Below, piece by piece: positions 1-8,001 of a DNA stretch of 64,000 bases (its first letter is position 1; each line of letters starts with the position of its first letter). The stretch covers positions 1 to 64,000 of the forward strand of contig JADFJC010000002.1 of NCBI GenBank assembly GCA_022566315.1, written 5' to 3'. This stretch comes from Planctomycetota bacterium (lineage in GTDB: Bacteria > Planctomycetota > Phycisphaerae > Sedimentisphaerales > Anaerobacaceae). The notes under the pieces are model-generated. The model was given only the letters and a program-made list of their open reading frames with translations, made no database searches and had not been told where the DNA came from. Made by a program: the position numbers and the translations under genes.

Positions 1-448
1 TTTCGACAAGGTCTTCTACCTTGACCTCTGTGGTTGGTATCACAAGGACTTTCCGGCTGCTGATTTGCCCCGTACTTCTCGCCCGCGTGTAGTACGAACT
101 CAGCGCTGGCATTCCAGTCGAAGGCATTGGAGGCTCTTGCTCTGAAGGCATTGCAACAGCGGGCGGTGCTGTAGCCAGAGTGGGTACGCCCACACTATTC
201 TCAGTAGCTATCGGCATTAAATCCATAGAACAAATCGAGCACTTACCTGGTTTGCGTAAACGAATCTGTGGATGCATCGAGCACGTCCACACCGGGGCTT
301 GCCTCCGGACTGTGGTCTGCCCCGGTTCAAGCGGAACAGCTGCTTCAAACGTAGGCTCTGCCTGGCCTTCTGCTTGAGCCAGGGCCAGGTTTCCCATCGC
401 TAAATTGAAAACGACAAGCACAATGATTGTTCGGGTTAAGAATTTCAT
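1..448 (-). CDS. Metal-efflux RND periplasmic adaptor (CusB type), N-terminal part
   Basis: Partial gene; 149 codons are visible and the frame is still open at the left edge. The ATG at 448 has AAAGGAAC upstream. Residues 1-25 form a signal peptide ending LALAQA. A heavy-metal-binding domain follows, with the signature WTCSMHPQIRLRKPGKCSIC then SMDLMPI (family consensus YxCPMHPxI...PGKCPxCGMxLxP). The last residues (SSRKVLVIPTTEV) look like the start of the membrane-fusion-protein core. Family knowledge: such adaptors link a CusA-type inner-membrane RND pump to an outer-membrane channel and carry Cu or Ag across the periplasm. It lies 55 bp downstream of an ECF sigma/membrane-protein pair in the same direction, suggesting one metal-stress operon. 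The pump itself would lie outside the window. Confidence 0.82.
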   Translation of the reverse strand, partial: MKFLTRTIIVLVVFNLAMGNLALAQAEGQAEPTFEAAVPLEPGQTTVRRQAPVWTCSMHPQIRLRKPGKCSICSMDLMPIATENSVGVPTLATAPPAVAMPSEQEPPMPSTGMPALSSYYTRARSTGQISSRKVLVIPTTEVKVEDLVE

Positions 449-503
449 TTTTTTGTTCCTTTCATTTACTGGTTTAATTAGTTAATTAGTTCTTTACCAC
501 TCA

Positions 504-1103
504 CTACTGCTTCGTGCTCAGCAGCTCATTCGTCCGGGCAGCTACGGCCAACAGACCATTTCTAAGCAGGATTTTTTCTTGTTCTATCTGCTCCAAGGCC
601 GCTGCAATCTGCTGACGCTCTCGCCAGCGAGTGGCCTCGATTAACTGGATAAGTTCCATTAGACGTTGATTCGTCAGGCTACCGGAAGCAGCTAAAGTCT
701 GTACGGCGAACTCAGTAAGGTCGCGGCGAATCTGCCGTTGAAGCTCTTCTTTAATCTGGGCGCAACCGGCTGCAAAGGCCGACTGCCAGCGCTCGTTCAT
801 TTCCTCAAGCAGGTCCTGTCGAAGAGCGGCTCGAAGTTCCTCGGTATCCACCGTGGGGGCAGAGAGTCGGCCGGTGGCGTATCCTAAACCAATCAACAGT
901 ACCGCCGCGGCCGCAAACTTTGTTATTGGGCTTTTGAAAATTTTTCGCCGTATTCTCGTGCCTGTGCATTGTCGTGTTTTTTCTTTGTTTATCAGAGTTT
1001 CCCGAACTCGTTGTATGGCACGGCTGGTGGCCTCTGAACCCGGCTTAATCTGTGAGAGGGCTTTCAACTGACGGTGGATTTGGTTTTCGTCGATTTTTGA
1101 CAT
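504..1103 (-). CDS. Single-helix membrane protein paired with ECF sigma factor
   Basis: 199 residues from the ATG at 1103, chosen because AAGGAGACGCATA lies just upstream; an earlier in-frame start at 1145 lacks such a site. A basic cytoplasmic stretch (about residues 1-60) is followed by one transmembrane helix (FAAAAVLLIGLGYATG) and a long Glu/Gln-rich, probably coiled-coil region facing the periplasm. It overlaps the sigma-factor gene by 59 bp, a coupling typical of ECF sigma/anti-sigma pairs. No known anti-sigma domain can be recognised, so regulatory function is inferred from context and topology. The next gene downstream is a metal-efflux adaptor, so a role in sensing periplasmic metal is possible. 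Confidence 0.7.
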   Translation of the reverse strand: MSKIDENQIHRQLKALSQIKPGSEATSRAIQRVRETLINKEKTRQCTGTRIRRKIFKSPITKFAAAAVLLIGLGYATGRLSAPTVDTEELRAALRQDLLEEMNERWQSAFAAGCAQIKEELQRQIRRDLTEFAVQTLAASGSLTNQRLMELIQLIEATRWRERQQIAAALEQIEQEKILLRNGLLAVAARTNELLSTKQ

Positions 1104-1629
1104 TATGCGTCTCCTTTTCGAAAGATTTATGCCGGTTAGACCCAAGTACGTCCCGAAGATGATTTAAGGCCCTGGAGCACAAAGCTCGGACGTGATGAGA
1201 TGTCTTGTCTAATTGTTTGGCAATATAATCGTAAGGTTCCTCTTGAATGTATCGCATTACAAAGGCCTCGCGCGGTACTTTATTCAATTGACCGATTGCA
1301 TTTAGTATTTCATCCAGCTCTTCCGCCTGGACAAGTTTACCCAACGGTGAGCTGTCATTAGAAGCTGGTTCGCGTACCTGGTCTAACCTCAAAGGGTTCC
1401 GCTTCTGCCTGCGGCGCCAGTCAAAAGCCAGATTTATCGCAGCTCTGCGGGTGTAAGCCTGCCGGTTCCCGGCTTTATCGAAGCTTCTCGAATTAATGAG
1501 CTTTATAAATAATTCCTGCATCAGCTCCTCAGCAATATCTTCGCGCAGTGTCAGCCTGGTCAAAAGCGCATACAGATTCGCTCCGGACTTGTCCAACAGC
1601 TCTAAAAGTTCTTTCTGGCGGTCTCGCAA
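1045..1629 (-). CDS. ECF-family RNA polymerase sigma factor
   Basis: 194 residues from a TTG at 1629 directly after a consensus AGGAGG. Region 2 is visible in LREDIAEELMQELFIKLINS and RQAYTRRAAINLAFDWRRRQ. Region 4 (about 120-165) carries LNKVPREAFVMRYIQEEPYD followed by a helix-turn-helix with IAKQLDKTSHHVRALCSRAL. Length and order fit ECF (sigma70 group IV) factors. The last 59 bp overlap the downstream membrane-protein gene, and a metal-efflux adaptor follows. Inferred role: directing transcription of this metal-resistance operon in response to the partner membrane protein. Confidence 0.88.
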   Translation of the reverse strand: MRDRQKELLELLDKSGANLYALLTRLTLREDIAEELMQELFIKLINSRSFDKAGNRQAYTRRAAINLAFDWRRRQKRNPLRLDQVREPASNDSSPLGKLVQAEELDEILNAIGQLNKVPREAFVMRYIQEEPYDYIAKQLDKTSHHVRALCSRALNHLRDVLGSNRHKSFEKETHNVKNRRKPNPPSVESPLTD

Positions 1630-1741
1630 AAAACCTCCTGGTGTTTGCCCTTCAAGACTTCACTATTATAGACGGTAAAGGGTGTCTGTGCGCAACCTTA
1701 TTTATGAACAATTCTTTCTGTTTGCCGTCACCGATGCGCAT

Positions 1742-1788
1742 AAAAAATACCGAGCCCCGCTTGTCGGTGGCGGGGCCCGGCCTTTTTT
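1742..1788 (-). terminator. Bidirectional rho-independent terminator
   Basis: An 11-bp hairpin (arms 1750-1760 and 1770-1780, one wobble on the minus strand, 9-nt loop) is flanked by a T run on each strand: TATTTTTT reading minus, CCTTTTTT reading plus. It sits 20 bp past the stop of the minus-strand gene ending at 1808 and should end that transcript before the next ECF module. Confidence 0.8.
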
Positions 1789-1807
1789 CATTAATGATAT
1801 ATACTAC

Positions 1808-3049
1808 TCACTTTTTGACCTTAAATTCATACTTATAGGTTTCGTCCTTGGCTAAATCTTTGCCCTGGCAGTTCAGGATAAAACCATCGGCATTTTTTTC
1901 ATACTTAAAGGGTTTGCTGCTGAATAAATCTCCAGGCAGACCGGCAGGCAAAGTATCAGGCAGCTTGCCTGTTTTGGCTTTAATGATATAAATCTTAACT
2001 GCTGTCCTGACGGAGTTGGAAATTGTTTTCGTTCTTATCTCAATACTATAAATGTTACCGAACGCTGGCACCAAAAGAGCGGTCAGTGTTGCAGCAGGAT
2101 TTTCGGTAATCTCTTTCACCGGCTTTTCATTCAATTGCTTCAGCCGACTATAAACCTCGGCATAAGGCATCGAACTTTCCAACACCTCATCGAGAGAATT
2201 CATATGCTTTATGTAATAATCTCTGTTCCTGGTGAAAAACGCTTCATCACCTTCGGCAAGTCGCTTAGTTTCCATTTTCTCAAGCCGGTCTTCATTCAGC
2301 ACCAAGGACAAGGCTGTTGCCCGATTTCCCTTACCAACGTCTCCGGATCCGGAACACATAGCCAGTAGCTCATCACGTTTCTCGACTCGCATTTCTGCAG
2401 AGAAACATTCTTTCTCCGAGCGCATCGCGACCCTCAGTGACGGTGTTTTGAACGGTACCTCTGCTAATTTCGTCTTGAGCCACGTCAAGGTTTCCAGGTC
2501 CTGTGGCATATCAGCAAGGATATCCTGAATGTGGCTTGCAACCATCTTGTCAATTGACATAGATACCAAAAAGGAAATGGGTGTCTCATCGCCAACGTGT
2601 TTGCCTATCTTGCGAACGGTGAAACAGCGGTCAAGGGCCTGCCGGTAAGCACCCTCGGCTGCGAGAATTCTTATCTCGGCACCAATAATGAAGACTAGCT
2701 TTCTCGTCTGAGCAAGATGATACATTTGCATCGAAAATCCCTCGGAATATTTCAGACCCCAATTGCAATTTGGAATCTCGGTGGCAGCTAAAGCAAGATT
2801 AATCGATCCTCGACAGTTTTCGATGTAGTTTTTGATTCTTTCGTTTGGTTCAATTTTGCCCCTTGCTAAATCAGCCACCATGTCCTGCATGGTATCGTCC
2901 GCTTTTTCATAGGCAATGTATGACTGATAGTAAAGCAAAGCAGCGTTATCCGGGTCCGGCGGATAGGCAGGGGCCGGAGAGGCAAGTATTAATAGCATAA
3001 GAGTAACATATGTAGCTGTTGTTAATTTTTTGGTAGTAATCGTTTTCAT
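1808..3049 (-). CDS. Secreted protein of unknown function, third gene of ECF module
   Basis: 413 residues. The ATG at 3049 has AAAGGA eight bases upstream. A signal peptide is clear: KKLTTATYVTLMLLILASPAPAYP. The mature protein is mostly helical and charged with no metal or catalytic motif I recognise. It has an early segment LLYYQSYIAYEKADDTMQDM and ends in a short domain (KIYIIKAKTGKLPDTLPAGL ... KYEKNADGFILNC) that resembles the tails of large planctomycete exported proteins. It follows the 3069-3518 membrane protein by 19 bp and ends at a strong terminator, so sigma factor, membrane protein and this protein form one transcript. Function unknown; an envelope protein controlled by its own sigma factor is the simplest reading. 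Confidence 0.7.
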   Translation of the reverse strand: MKTITTKKLTTATYVTLMLLILASPAPAYPPDPDNAALLYYQSYIAYEKADDTMQDMVADLARGKIEPNERIKNYIENCRGSINLALAATEIPNCNWGLKYSEGFSMQMYHLAQTRKLVFIIGAEIRILAAEGAYRQALDRCFTVRKIGKHVGDETPISFLVSMSIDKMVASHIQDILADMPQDLETLTWLKTKLAEVPFKTPSLRVAMRSEKECFSAEMRVEKRDELLAMCSGSGDVGKGNRATALSLVLNEDRLEKMETKRLAEGDEAFFTRNRDYYIKHMNSLDEVLESSMPYAEVYSRLKQLNEKPVKEITENPAATLTALLVPAFGNIYSIEIRTKTISNSVRTAVKIYIIKAKTGKLPDTLPAGLPGDLFSSKPFKYEKNADGFILNCQGKDLAKDETYKYEFKVKK

Positions 3050-3068
3050 AGTTTTGTCCTTTCTTTAT

Positions 3069-3518
3069 TTAGCTTTTGGAACCGTTAAATAAATCTCCTA
3101 ATGATATACTGGCTGGCTGTGGTCCCAGAATCTTAAGGGCCTTTTCACACTGATTTTCAATTCCTTCTATGCCGTCCCGACGATAAGCGATTGTCAGCGA
3201 TTTCATCGTCATTATCTCAGATGGGGACTCGGCAACTTCTAAAAATTTGGTCGTGATGCCTTGCTCAGACGGGCCCTGGCGAGCAATATAGAAGCTGATT
3301 CCCACGATTATCGCAGCCGCTGCGGCGGTCAGTTTCATCATTCTGCTTAGGGTAACTATCCTGGGTGCACTCGGCTTATGGTCTGCCGGTTTAGCCCGGA
3401 TAGTTTGCTCCATAGCTGCGAACGAGTCATTTAGGGTGCGCTTATCCATTTGGCGGCTGGTTGTTACATGCGGCTTTCTAACTCTTACGAATTTTTCTAT
3501 ATTCTCTTTGGGTCTCAT
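3069..3518 (-). CDS. Single-helix membrane protein paired with second ECF sigma factor
   Basis: 149 residues. The ATG at 3518 overlaps the stop of the sigma-factor gene as ATGA, indicating translational coupling. About 55 basic N-terminal residues are followed by one transmembrane helix (LTAAAAAIIVGISFYIA) and a short extracytoplasmic tail (FLEVAESPSEIMTMKSLTIA ...). The layout matches the 504-1103 protein and other ECF-linked membrane proteins. No anti-sigma zinc motif (HxxxCxxC) is present, so an anti-sigma role is inferred only from topology and coupling. Confidence 0.68.
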   Translation of the reverse strand: MRPKENIEKFVRVRKPHVTTSRQMDKRTLNDSFAAMEQTIRAKPADHKPSAPRIVTLSRMMKLTAAAAAIIVGISFYIARQGPSEQGITTKFLEVAESPSEIMTMKSLTIAYRRDGIEGIENQCEKALKILGPQPASISLGDLFNGSKS

Positions 3519-4057
3519 TTGGTCACCACACTATTCAAAATTGAACGAAGCTTATCCAAGCCATAGCGGTATCGGCTTTGGACTGTATTGATCGAAATAC
3601 CAAGGGACTTGGCTATTTCCCGAAATCGCATCTCGTGATGCAGGTGCAGCACAATAATCTCACGCTGCTCGTATGGAAGCCGGGCAAGTAAATCTTTTAA
3701 CTGGCCGGATTCCTCACGGCCGATCGCATGTTCCATCGGCCCATCCGAATTGGAGCCAGCCCCTTCCACAACGTCCGGCCCTGCATCCCGGCCCGACCTT
3801 AAACGGTTTCTGTCACGGGCACTGTTGGCAACGCAGGTTGAAAGATAGCCTTTCAGGGTCCCGCTGAGATGGAAAGTCCCCACAGTTCCGGCAAACGACA
3901 CAAATACATCGTGCACCACGTCTTCAGCGAGGCTTCTATCTCTTAACAGGGTGACAGCCAATCCCAGCAGGTCATCTTTGTACTTTTCATAGATCCGCCG
4001 CAGAGCATCTTTGCTTCCGCGATTAAATTTCCAAACAAGTATCTTATCTTCGACCAT
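3515..4057 (-). CDS. ECF-family RNA polymerase sigma factor (second module)
   Basis: 180 residues from the ATG at 4057; a TTG at 4078 in the same frame is an alternative and neither has a strong Shine-Dalgarno. Region 2 is seen in LLGLAVTLLRDRSLAEDVVH, DVFVSFAGTV and GYLSTCVANSARDRNR. Region 4 shows LLARLPYEQREIIVLHLHHE followed by the helix-turn-helix FREIAKSLGISINTVQSRYR. It is the first gene of a three-gene operon (sigma, one-helix protein, secreted protein) and is distinct in sequence from the sigma factor at 1045-1629. Confidence 0.88.
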   Translation of the reverse strand: MVEDKILVWKFNRGSKDALRRIYEKYKDDLLGLAVTLLRDRSLAEDVVHDVFVSFAGTVGTFHLSGTLKGYLSTCVANSARDRNRLRSGRDAGPDVVEGAGSNSDGPMEHAIGREESGQLKDLLARLPYEQREIIVLHLHHEMRFREIAKSLGISINTVQSRYRYGLDKLRSILNSVVTK

Positions 4058-4160
4058 CAAATCCGCTTGTCCAATCAAAGAAACGGCCGTTTCTCACTGA
4101 TACAACGAATGACTCACTCATTTTAGTCTAATTTTGCCGCCATTTTGCAAAAAAAGCGCA

Positions 4161-4191
4161 TAAAAAAGGCCGGCCACAAAGGACCAGCCTT
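4161..4191 (-). terminator. Rho-independent terminator
   Basis: On the minus strand AAGGCTGGTCC pairs with GGCCGGCCTT across a 5-nt loop (one bulged T, one wobble) and runs into TTTTTTA. It lies about 85 bp after the stop of the Cys-rich gene ending at 4275 and before the sigma gene, separating the two transcripts. Confidence 0.7.
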
Positions 4192-4274
4192 GGTTTGAAA
4201 TAAACACTTTGCCCTATAAGGGGCAACAATTTCTGTTTTACGGATAACCTGTTATCGCGCGCAGTAACAGGTCT

Positions 4275-4619
4275 CTATTCGGTCGCAGTGCTTGTTTTTG
4301 GGCAACCACCCGAGTTGGTAGTCGCAGATGGACTGGACATTGGGCAACCACCCGTTGTAGTTTCTTCAGCACAGCCCGGCTTGGTGCTTTCAGACGGACA
4401 GGGCTTCTCACTCAGGCAGGGATTTCCACAACAGTTCGTTGTAGCTTCTTCGGTACACTCCGGCTTAGTGTCCTTACTACAGCTCGTTGTGGTCTGTGAG
4501 TCGGCATCTGAGCTGCCAGGCAGAATGTTCGTATAGCTGGCAAGCAGAACCGTCCCTACCATCAGAGCAACTACAACAGCACCGATAATCAGTAGATGTT
4601 TGGGGTTTTTAAGGCTCAT
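4275..4619 (-). CDS. Small Cys-rich membrane-anchored protein
   Basis: 114 residues from the ATG at 4619 with AAGGAG seven bases upstream. One N-terminal hydrophobic helix (HLLIIGAVVVALMVGTVLLA) leaves about 85 extracytoplasmic residues rich in Thr, Ser, Glu and Cys. Two imperfect units are visible, TKPECTEEATTNCC and TKPGCAEETTTGGC, plus other paired Cys (NPCLSEKPC, GGCP). There is no CxxCH heme motif and no Cys placed for a lipoprotein. I do not recognise the family. Its position between a metal-efflux/ECF region and secreted proteins makes metal binding in the envelope a reasonable but unproven idea. Confidence 0.6.
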   Translation of the reverse strand: MSLKNPKHLLIIGAVVVALMVGTVLLASYTNILPGSSDADSQTTTSCSKDTKPECTEEATTNCCGNPCLSEKPCPSESTKPGCAEETTTGGCPMSSPSATTNSGGCPKTSTATE

Positions 4620-4900
4620 TAGAATTCTCCTTGTTAAAATATTGTTGACATTTAGTTTTCAAACTCTCGTTACATACCGAAACAGAATCTCTCAGATCAT
4701 ATCGTCCAGCATTATACCATTTCCATAGAAGAAATGTTAGTAAAAAACTTATAATTTTTGAATATTTATGTTTATCTTCTTTGGATGGCTCAAAACCCTT
4801 GATTCCCGCATATTTCATACCTCCTATAATGAGTTTCGCAGGATGGACTGTAAGCCATGCGGTTTTCTGAGGTTTCCTAATCCACCAGCGGACAATTTAT

Positions 4901-6637
4901 TTATAGGGCCAGTGCCCGGCTGTAGATACGGACGTCGTCAATCAAGCCGGACCAAAAGGCACCCGGTTCTAAATCGCTTCCAGCGCCGATGTACAGACCT
5001 CCACTCGCAGACTCCAGGTTGGTTGCTGTGTCACGGGCCACCTCGATATCATCCACGTAGAGAATCCTGTCGCTGCCGTCCCTGACAAAGCCTACTCGAT
5101 GCCAATCGCCATCGGTGACTACGGATTCCGACATCAGTGGGGGGTTGAACCGGCCGGTACCCTTTAGCTCCGTCATCAATTTGCCGTCTAACGGATCGGC
5201 AGAGAGCCAGTTTACCCCGCCGGCGTTACTTGTTTGAGATATGACAACTTGCCCCGGGGCGCCGCCTTTAATCCAGACAAATACGCTGAACTGCCCATCT
5301 GCCGGATTCAGGACAGGACCGGCAATAACAACATCATCCACCCCATCCAACTCAATCGCGCCATTCACTTGCCCACTTGTGGGCTGCCAGGCTGGACTAC
5401 CAATGACGAAGGCATCGTTTATACCAGCGCTGTCAAAGGCGATATCGCCTTCTGCTTCATCCAGTGCCCAGTGTGCTATGAGCGTAGGGTCGTTTACGTC
5501 CTCAAATAAATGCTCAGAAAGGAAGATCAGGTCCTGGACATCGACGAAGCTGTCTCCGAAGGGTAGCGGGGCAATATCATAAAGTGCGTTGTCTGTGTGC
5601 CAGTGGTCCACCAGCAAGCACATGTCCGCACCATCAACAATTCCGTCGCCGTTGAAGTCCGGTGATGGGACGCCGAGTCCGGTGTCATATTCCCACACGG
5701 TTGAGAGAGACGGGTTATAGGGATAAGGTACTGACGTTCCACCAATGACGTAGATCTTCCCGCCTATTACACTGGTAGACATTCCGAGCATTATGACCGG
5801 CATGTCGTCTTTTGCTGTCCAGGTATCCGTCGCTGGATCATACTGGAACAAGGTGGAAACAGGCGCGCCACCCCTACGGGCATTTCCACCGAAGGCATAG
5901 ATTTTCCCATCCACCACACTGGTGGATGGGCTTCTTGGGAATGGCATATCACCTTTCTTCGTCCACGTGTCTGTTACCGGATCATACTCTTCTACAGACG
6001 GAAAGGCTGGCCATGCGTTTGATGTTTGCCCGCCGACGGCGTATATCTTCCCATTGACTACGCTGGCGGATACAACTTTTCTCGCGGTTGGCATGTCAGC
6101 TTTCTTTGTCCAGGTGTCCGTCGCGGGATCATACTCCTCCACGGTTGCTAACGTAACTCCAGAGGGGCCACCTCCGATAGCATAGATTTTCCCATTGACC
6201 ACGCTGGTAGCTAAAGCACCTCTTGGTGTCGGCATATCGGCTTTCTCTGTCCAGGTATCCGTCGCCGGATCATATTCTTCTACCTTGTTATCGCTGCTAC
6301 CACCTCCGATGGCATAGATTTTCCCATTGACCGCACTGGTAGCTAACCAACCTCTCGGTGTTGGCATATCAGCCTTCGGAGTCCATGTGTCAGTAACTGG
6401 ATCATACACTTCTACGGTGGCAAGGTCAGTTCCCCTATAAACGGTCATACCGCCAATGGCGTATATCTTTCCATCAACCACACTGGTGGAGAGCCAGTTT
6501 CTTGCCGTCGGCATATCGGCCTTCCGCGTCCAGGTGGCTGCTCTGGCACTGGCGGCACTGGCGAGCATAATCGCGGCCACCAATACAACCAATGCGAATG
6601 TGATTTTGGTTTTCTTGCGACTATTATTAGTCTTCAT
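4901..6637 (-). CDS. Secreted Kelch propeller with dockerin-like loop and LamG domain
   Basis: 578 residues; AAGGAG lies nine bases before the ATG at 6637. Signal peptide to about residue 33 (VVLVAAIMLASAASARA). Six Kelch repeats follow (about 34-320), each with NGKIYAIGG and YDPxTDTWTxKADMP, predicting a six-bladed propeller. A dockerin-like calcium loop comes next (DFNGDGIVDGADMCLLVDHW), then a concanavalin-like LamG domain (about 375-578) opening LIAHWALDEAEGDIAFDSAG and closing FWSGLIDDVRIYSRAL. The dockerin-LamG pair is characteristic of Phycisphaerae surface proteins. Probable role: carbohydrate or protein binding at the cell surface. No exosortase C-terminal signal is present. Confidence 0.85.
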   Translation of the reverse strand: MKTNNSRKKTKITFALVVLVAAIMLASAASARAATWTRKADMPTARNWLSTSVVDGKIYAIGGMTVYRGTDLATVEVYDPVTDTWTPKADMPTPRGWLATSAVNGKIYAIGGGSSDNKVEEYDPATDTWTEKADMPTPRGALATSVVNGKIYAIGGGPSGVTLATVEEYDPATDTWTKKADMPTARKVVSASVVNGKIYAVGGQTSNAWPAFPSVEEYDPVTDTWTKKGDMPFPRSPSTSVVDGKIYAFGGNARRGGAPVSTLFQYDPATDTWTAKDDMPVIMLGMSTSVIGGKIYVIGGTSVPYPYNPSLSTVWEYDTGLGVPSPDFNGDGIVDGADMCLLVDHWHTDNALYDIAPLPFGDSFVDVQDLIFLSEHLFEDVNDPTLIAHWALDEAEGDIAFDSAGINDAFVIGSPAWQPTSGQVNGAIELDGVDDVVIAGPVLNPADGQFSVFVWIKGGAPGQVVISQTSNAGGVNWLSADPLDGKLMTELKGTGRFNPPLMSESVVTDGDWHRVGFVRDGSDRILYVDDIEVARDTATNLESASGGLYIGAGSDLEPGAFWSGLIDDVRIYSRALAL

Positions 6638-6745
6638 TTTTCTTACTCCTTCAGATTAAGTTTTTTTCGACTGTTCCTATTGGCGTCCAATCTTGTTCAT
6701 CTGCACGATGGCGGGCGTCGAGAGCAGCCCCTCACGCCTCCCCTT

Positions 6746-6777
6746 TCCCGTCCCGACAGTTGTCTATCGGGACGGGA
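6746..6777. repeat. Perfect 11-bp inverted repeat (stem-loop)
   Basis: TCCCGTCCCGA (6746-6756) and TCGGGACGGGA (6767-6777) are perfect inverted copies around a 10-nt loop. It lies about 30 bp after the stop of the minus-strand propeller gene. No T run follows on the minus strand, so it may end or protect the transcript rather than be a classical terminator; it could also be one copy of a genome-wide palindrome. Confidence 0.65.
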
Positions 6778-6804
6778 TAAAGGGATATGGTGCGTGAGTA
6801 TCCT

Positions 6805-7830
6805 TTACTTATGCACCTTTACCACTTCGGACTGAACCAAAGTGGGATCAGCACCTTCGGCAGTAAGCTCTAAAAAGTGTGTATTAATGGCGTAGATGTA
6901 GTCGCCAAATCCTATGATGGTGGTTGGGATCGCAAAATCGTCACTCACGATATTCTTAACAAACGTGCCCTGGGTAAGATCGTCCGATAGCTCCACCACT
7001 GCAATCGTTTGAGCGAAATTCCGCATAATATAAAGTGTACGGCCATCCATATAAAGTCCATCACCATTTTGGAATAATTGTTCATCTCCCTGGATGTTTA
7101 CCGGAGATGCGGCTCCACTTTCGGTATTCACCAGGTAAAGAACGCCCGTACCAATATTAATTATCAGCAGTTCTTTGCCATCGAAATCTCCTACAAGACC
7201 ATTGGCATTAAATCCCTCGACCATCTCGAAGCCTGTCATTTCGATCTTTTCCACAGTAGATGAAAAGACTTTCCCATCATTTTCAAGTGGTATTTTGTAC
7301 AGAGTCGTACTAATAGAATCCGTACAATACACGGCCGTGTCCGTGACCAATACGTCGTTTATTACCAGTTCATCACCGAAAATGATTTCTCCTAACAATC
7401 GTCCGCTGGTGCCGGTGTAAACTTTAATTCCCTGTTCCCAACGAGGGCCGGAGAAGCCCCCTGAAAACCCTGTTGCGGCATAAAGATAATCCGTACGCGC
7501 ATCATAGGACAAACCAGATAAATTTTTCCCCGTAGGCGCCACGAGAATCTGACCTTCTCCGGTAATTAGATTTCCCTTGTAAATAGCTCCGGCATTAGTG
7601 AGATTACCTGAAAAGGACAAGGTGCCAACAAAGAAGTCCTGATCCCTGCCCAGCTCGATTCCCTCTGCTTCGAATCCGACCGGAATTGGAATGAGATCCG
7701 GCCAAATGACTCGGCTGGTTTGGTCTATCTCGTGGGCCGGCACGGTAATGCTTAAGGTGGCTGTAAATAGGATCGCCACGGCAAGCAGCACGGCACTGCG
7801 ATGTAGAATGTTTGTGATTGTGTTTTTCAT
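6805..7830 (-). CDS. Secreted SMP-30/NHL-like beta-propeller protein
   Basis: 341 residues from the ATG at 7830, chosen over the one at 7845 because GGAG sits correctly before it. A signal peptide (SAVLLAVAILFTATLSITVPAHE) precedes a repetitive beta-rich body with propeller-like strands: GNLITGEGQILVAPTGKNLS, GLSYDARTDYLYAATG, NDVLVTDTAVYCTDS, NGDGLYMDGRTLYIMRN. It resembles SMP-30/gluconolactonase or NHL propellers, but metal-binding residues cannot be assigned by eye. It is probably periplasmic or secreted and monocistronic. Function unknown. Confidence 0.68.
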   Translation of the reverse strand: MKNTITNILHRSAVLLAVAILFTATLSITVPAHEIDQTSRVIWPDLIPIPVGFEAEGIELGRDQDFFVGTLSFSGNLTNAGAIYKGNLITGEGQILVAPTGKNLSGLSYDARTDYLYAATGFSGGFSGPRWEQGIKVYTGTSGRLLGEIIFGDELVINDVLVTDTAVYCTDSISTTLYKIPLENDGKVFSSTVEKIEMTGFEMVEGFNANGLVGDFDGKELLIINIGTGVLYLVNTESGAASPVNIQGDEQLFQNGDGLYMDGRTLYIMRNFAQTIAVVELSDDLTQGTFVKNIVSDDFAIPTTIIGFGDYIYAINTHFLELTAEGADPTLVQSEVVKVHK

Positions 7831-7926
7831 GATTCTATTCTCCATTATTGTTTTGTTTCTCGGTTTGCAGTATCATTAAATGAGCCTTTCCTCGGGCGTG
7901 CAAACCATTCGCCTGGGTTGGGCTGG

Positions 7927-7966
7927 GCCGGTGAGTCTTTTGCATTGTGGTGCGATACTCACCGGC
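7927..7966 (+). terminator. Stem-loop with T run on plus strand
   Basis: GCCGGTGAGT (7927-7936) pairs perfectly with ACTCACCGGC (7957-7966), loop 20 nt, followed on the plus strand by TGCTTTTTTG. All neighbouring genes run on the minus strand, where the hairpin lacks a T run, so it may work as a 3' end for the gene stopping at 8002 or be inherited from an older plus-strand arrangement. Confidence 0.5.
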
Positions 7967-8001
7967 TGCTTTTTTGAACTACAACTTGTTTGAAATTCTG
8001 C

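Noticed and set aside
4609..4818. 69-codon minus-strand frame upstream of the Cys-rich gene
   Set aside because: Low-complexity Lys/Ser/Leu composition, no ribosome site and no family likeness.
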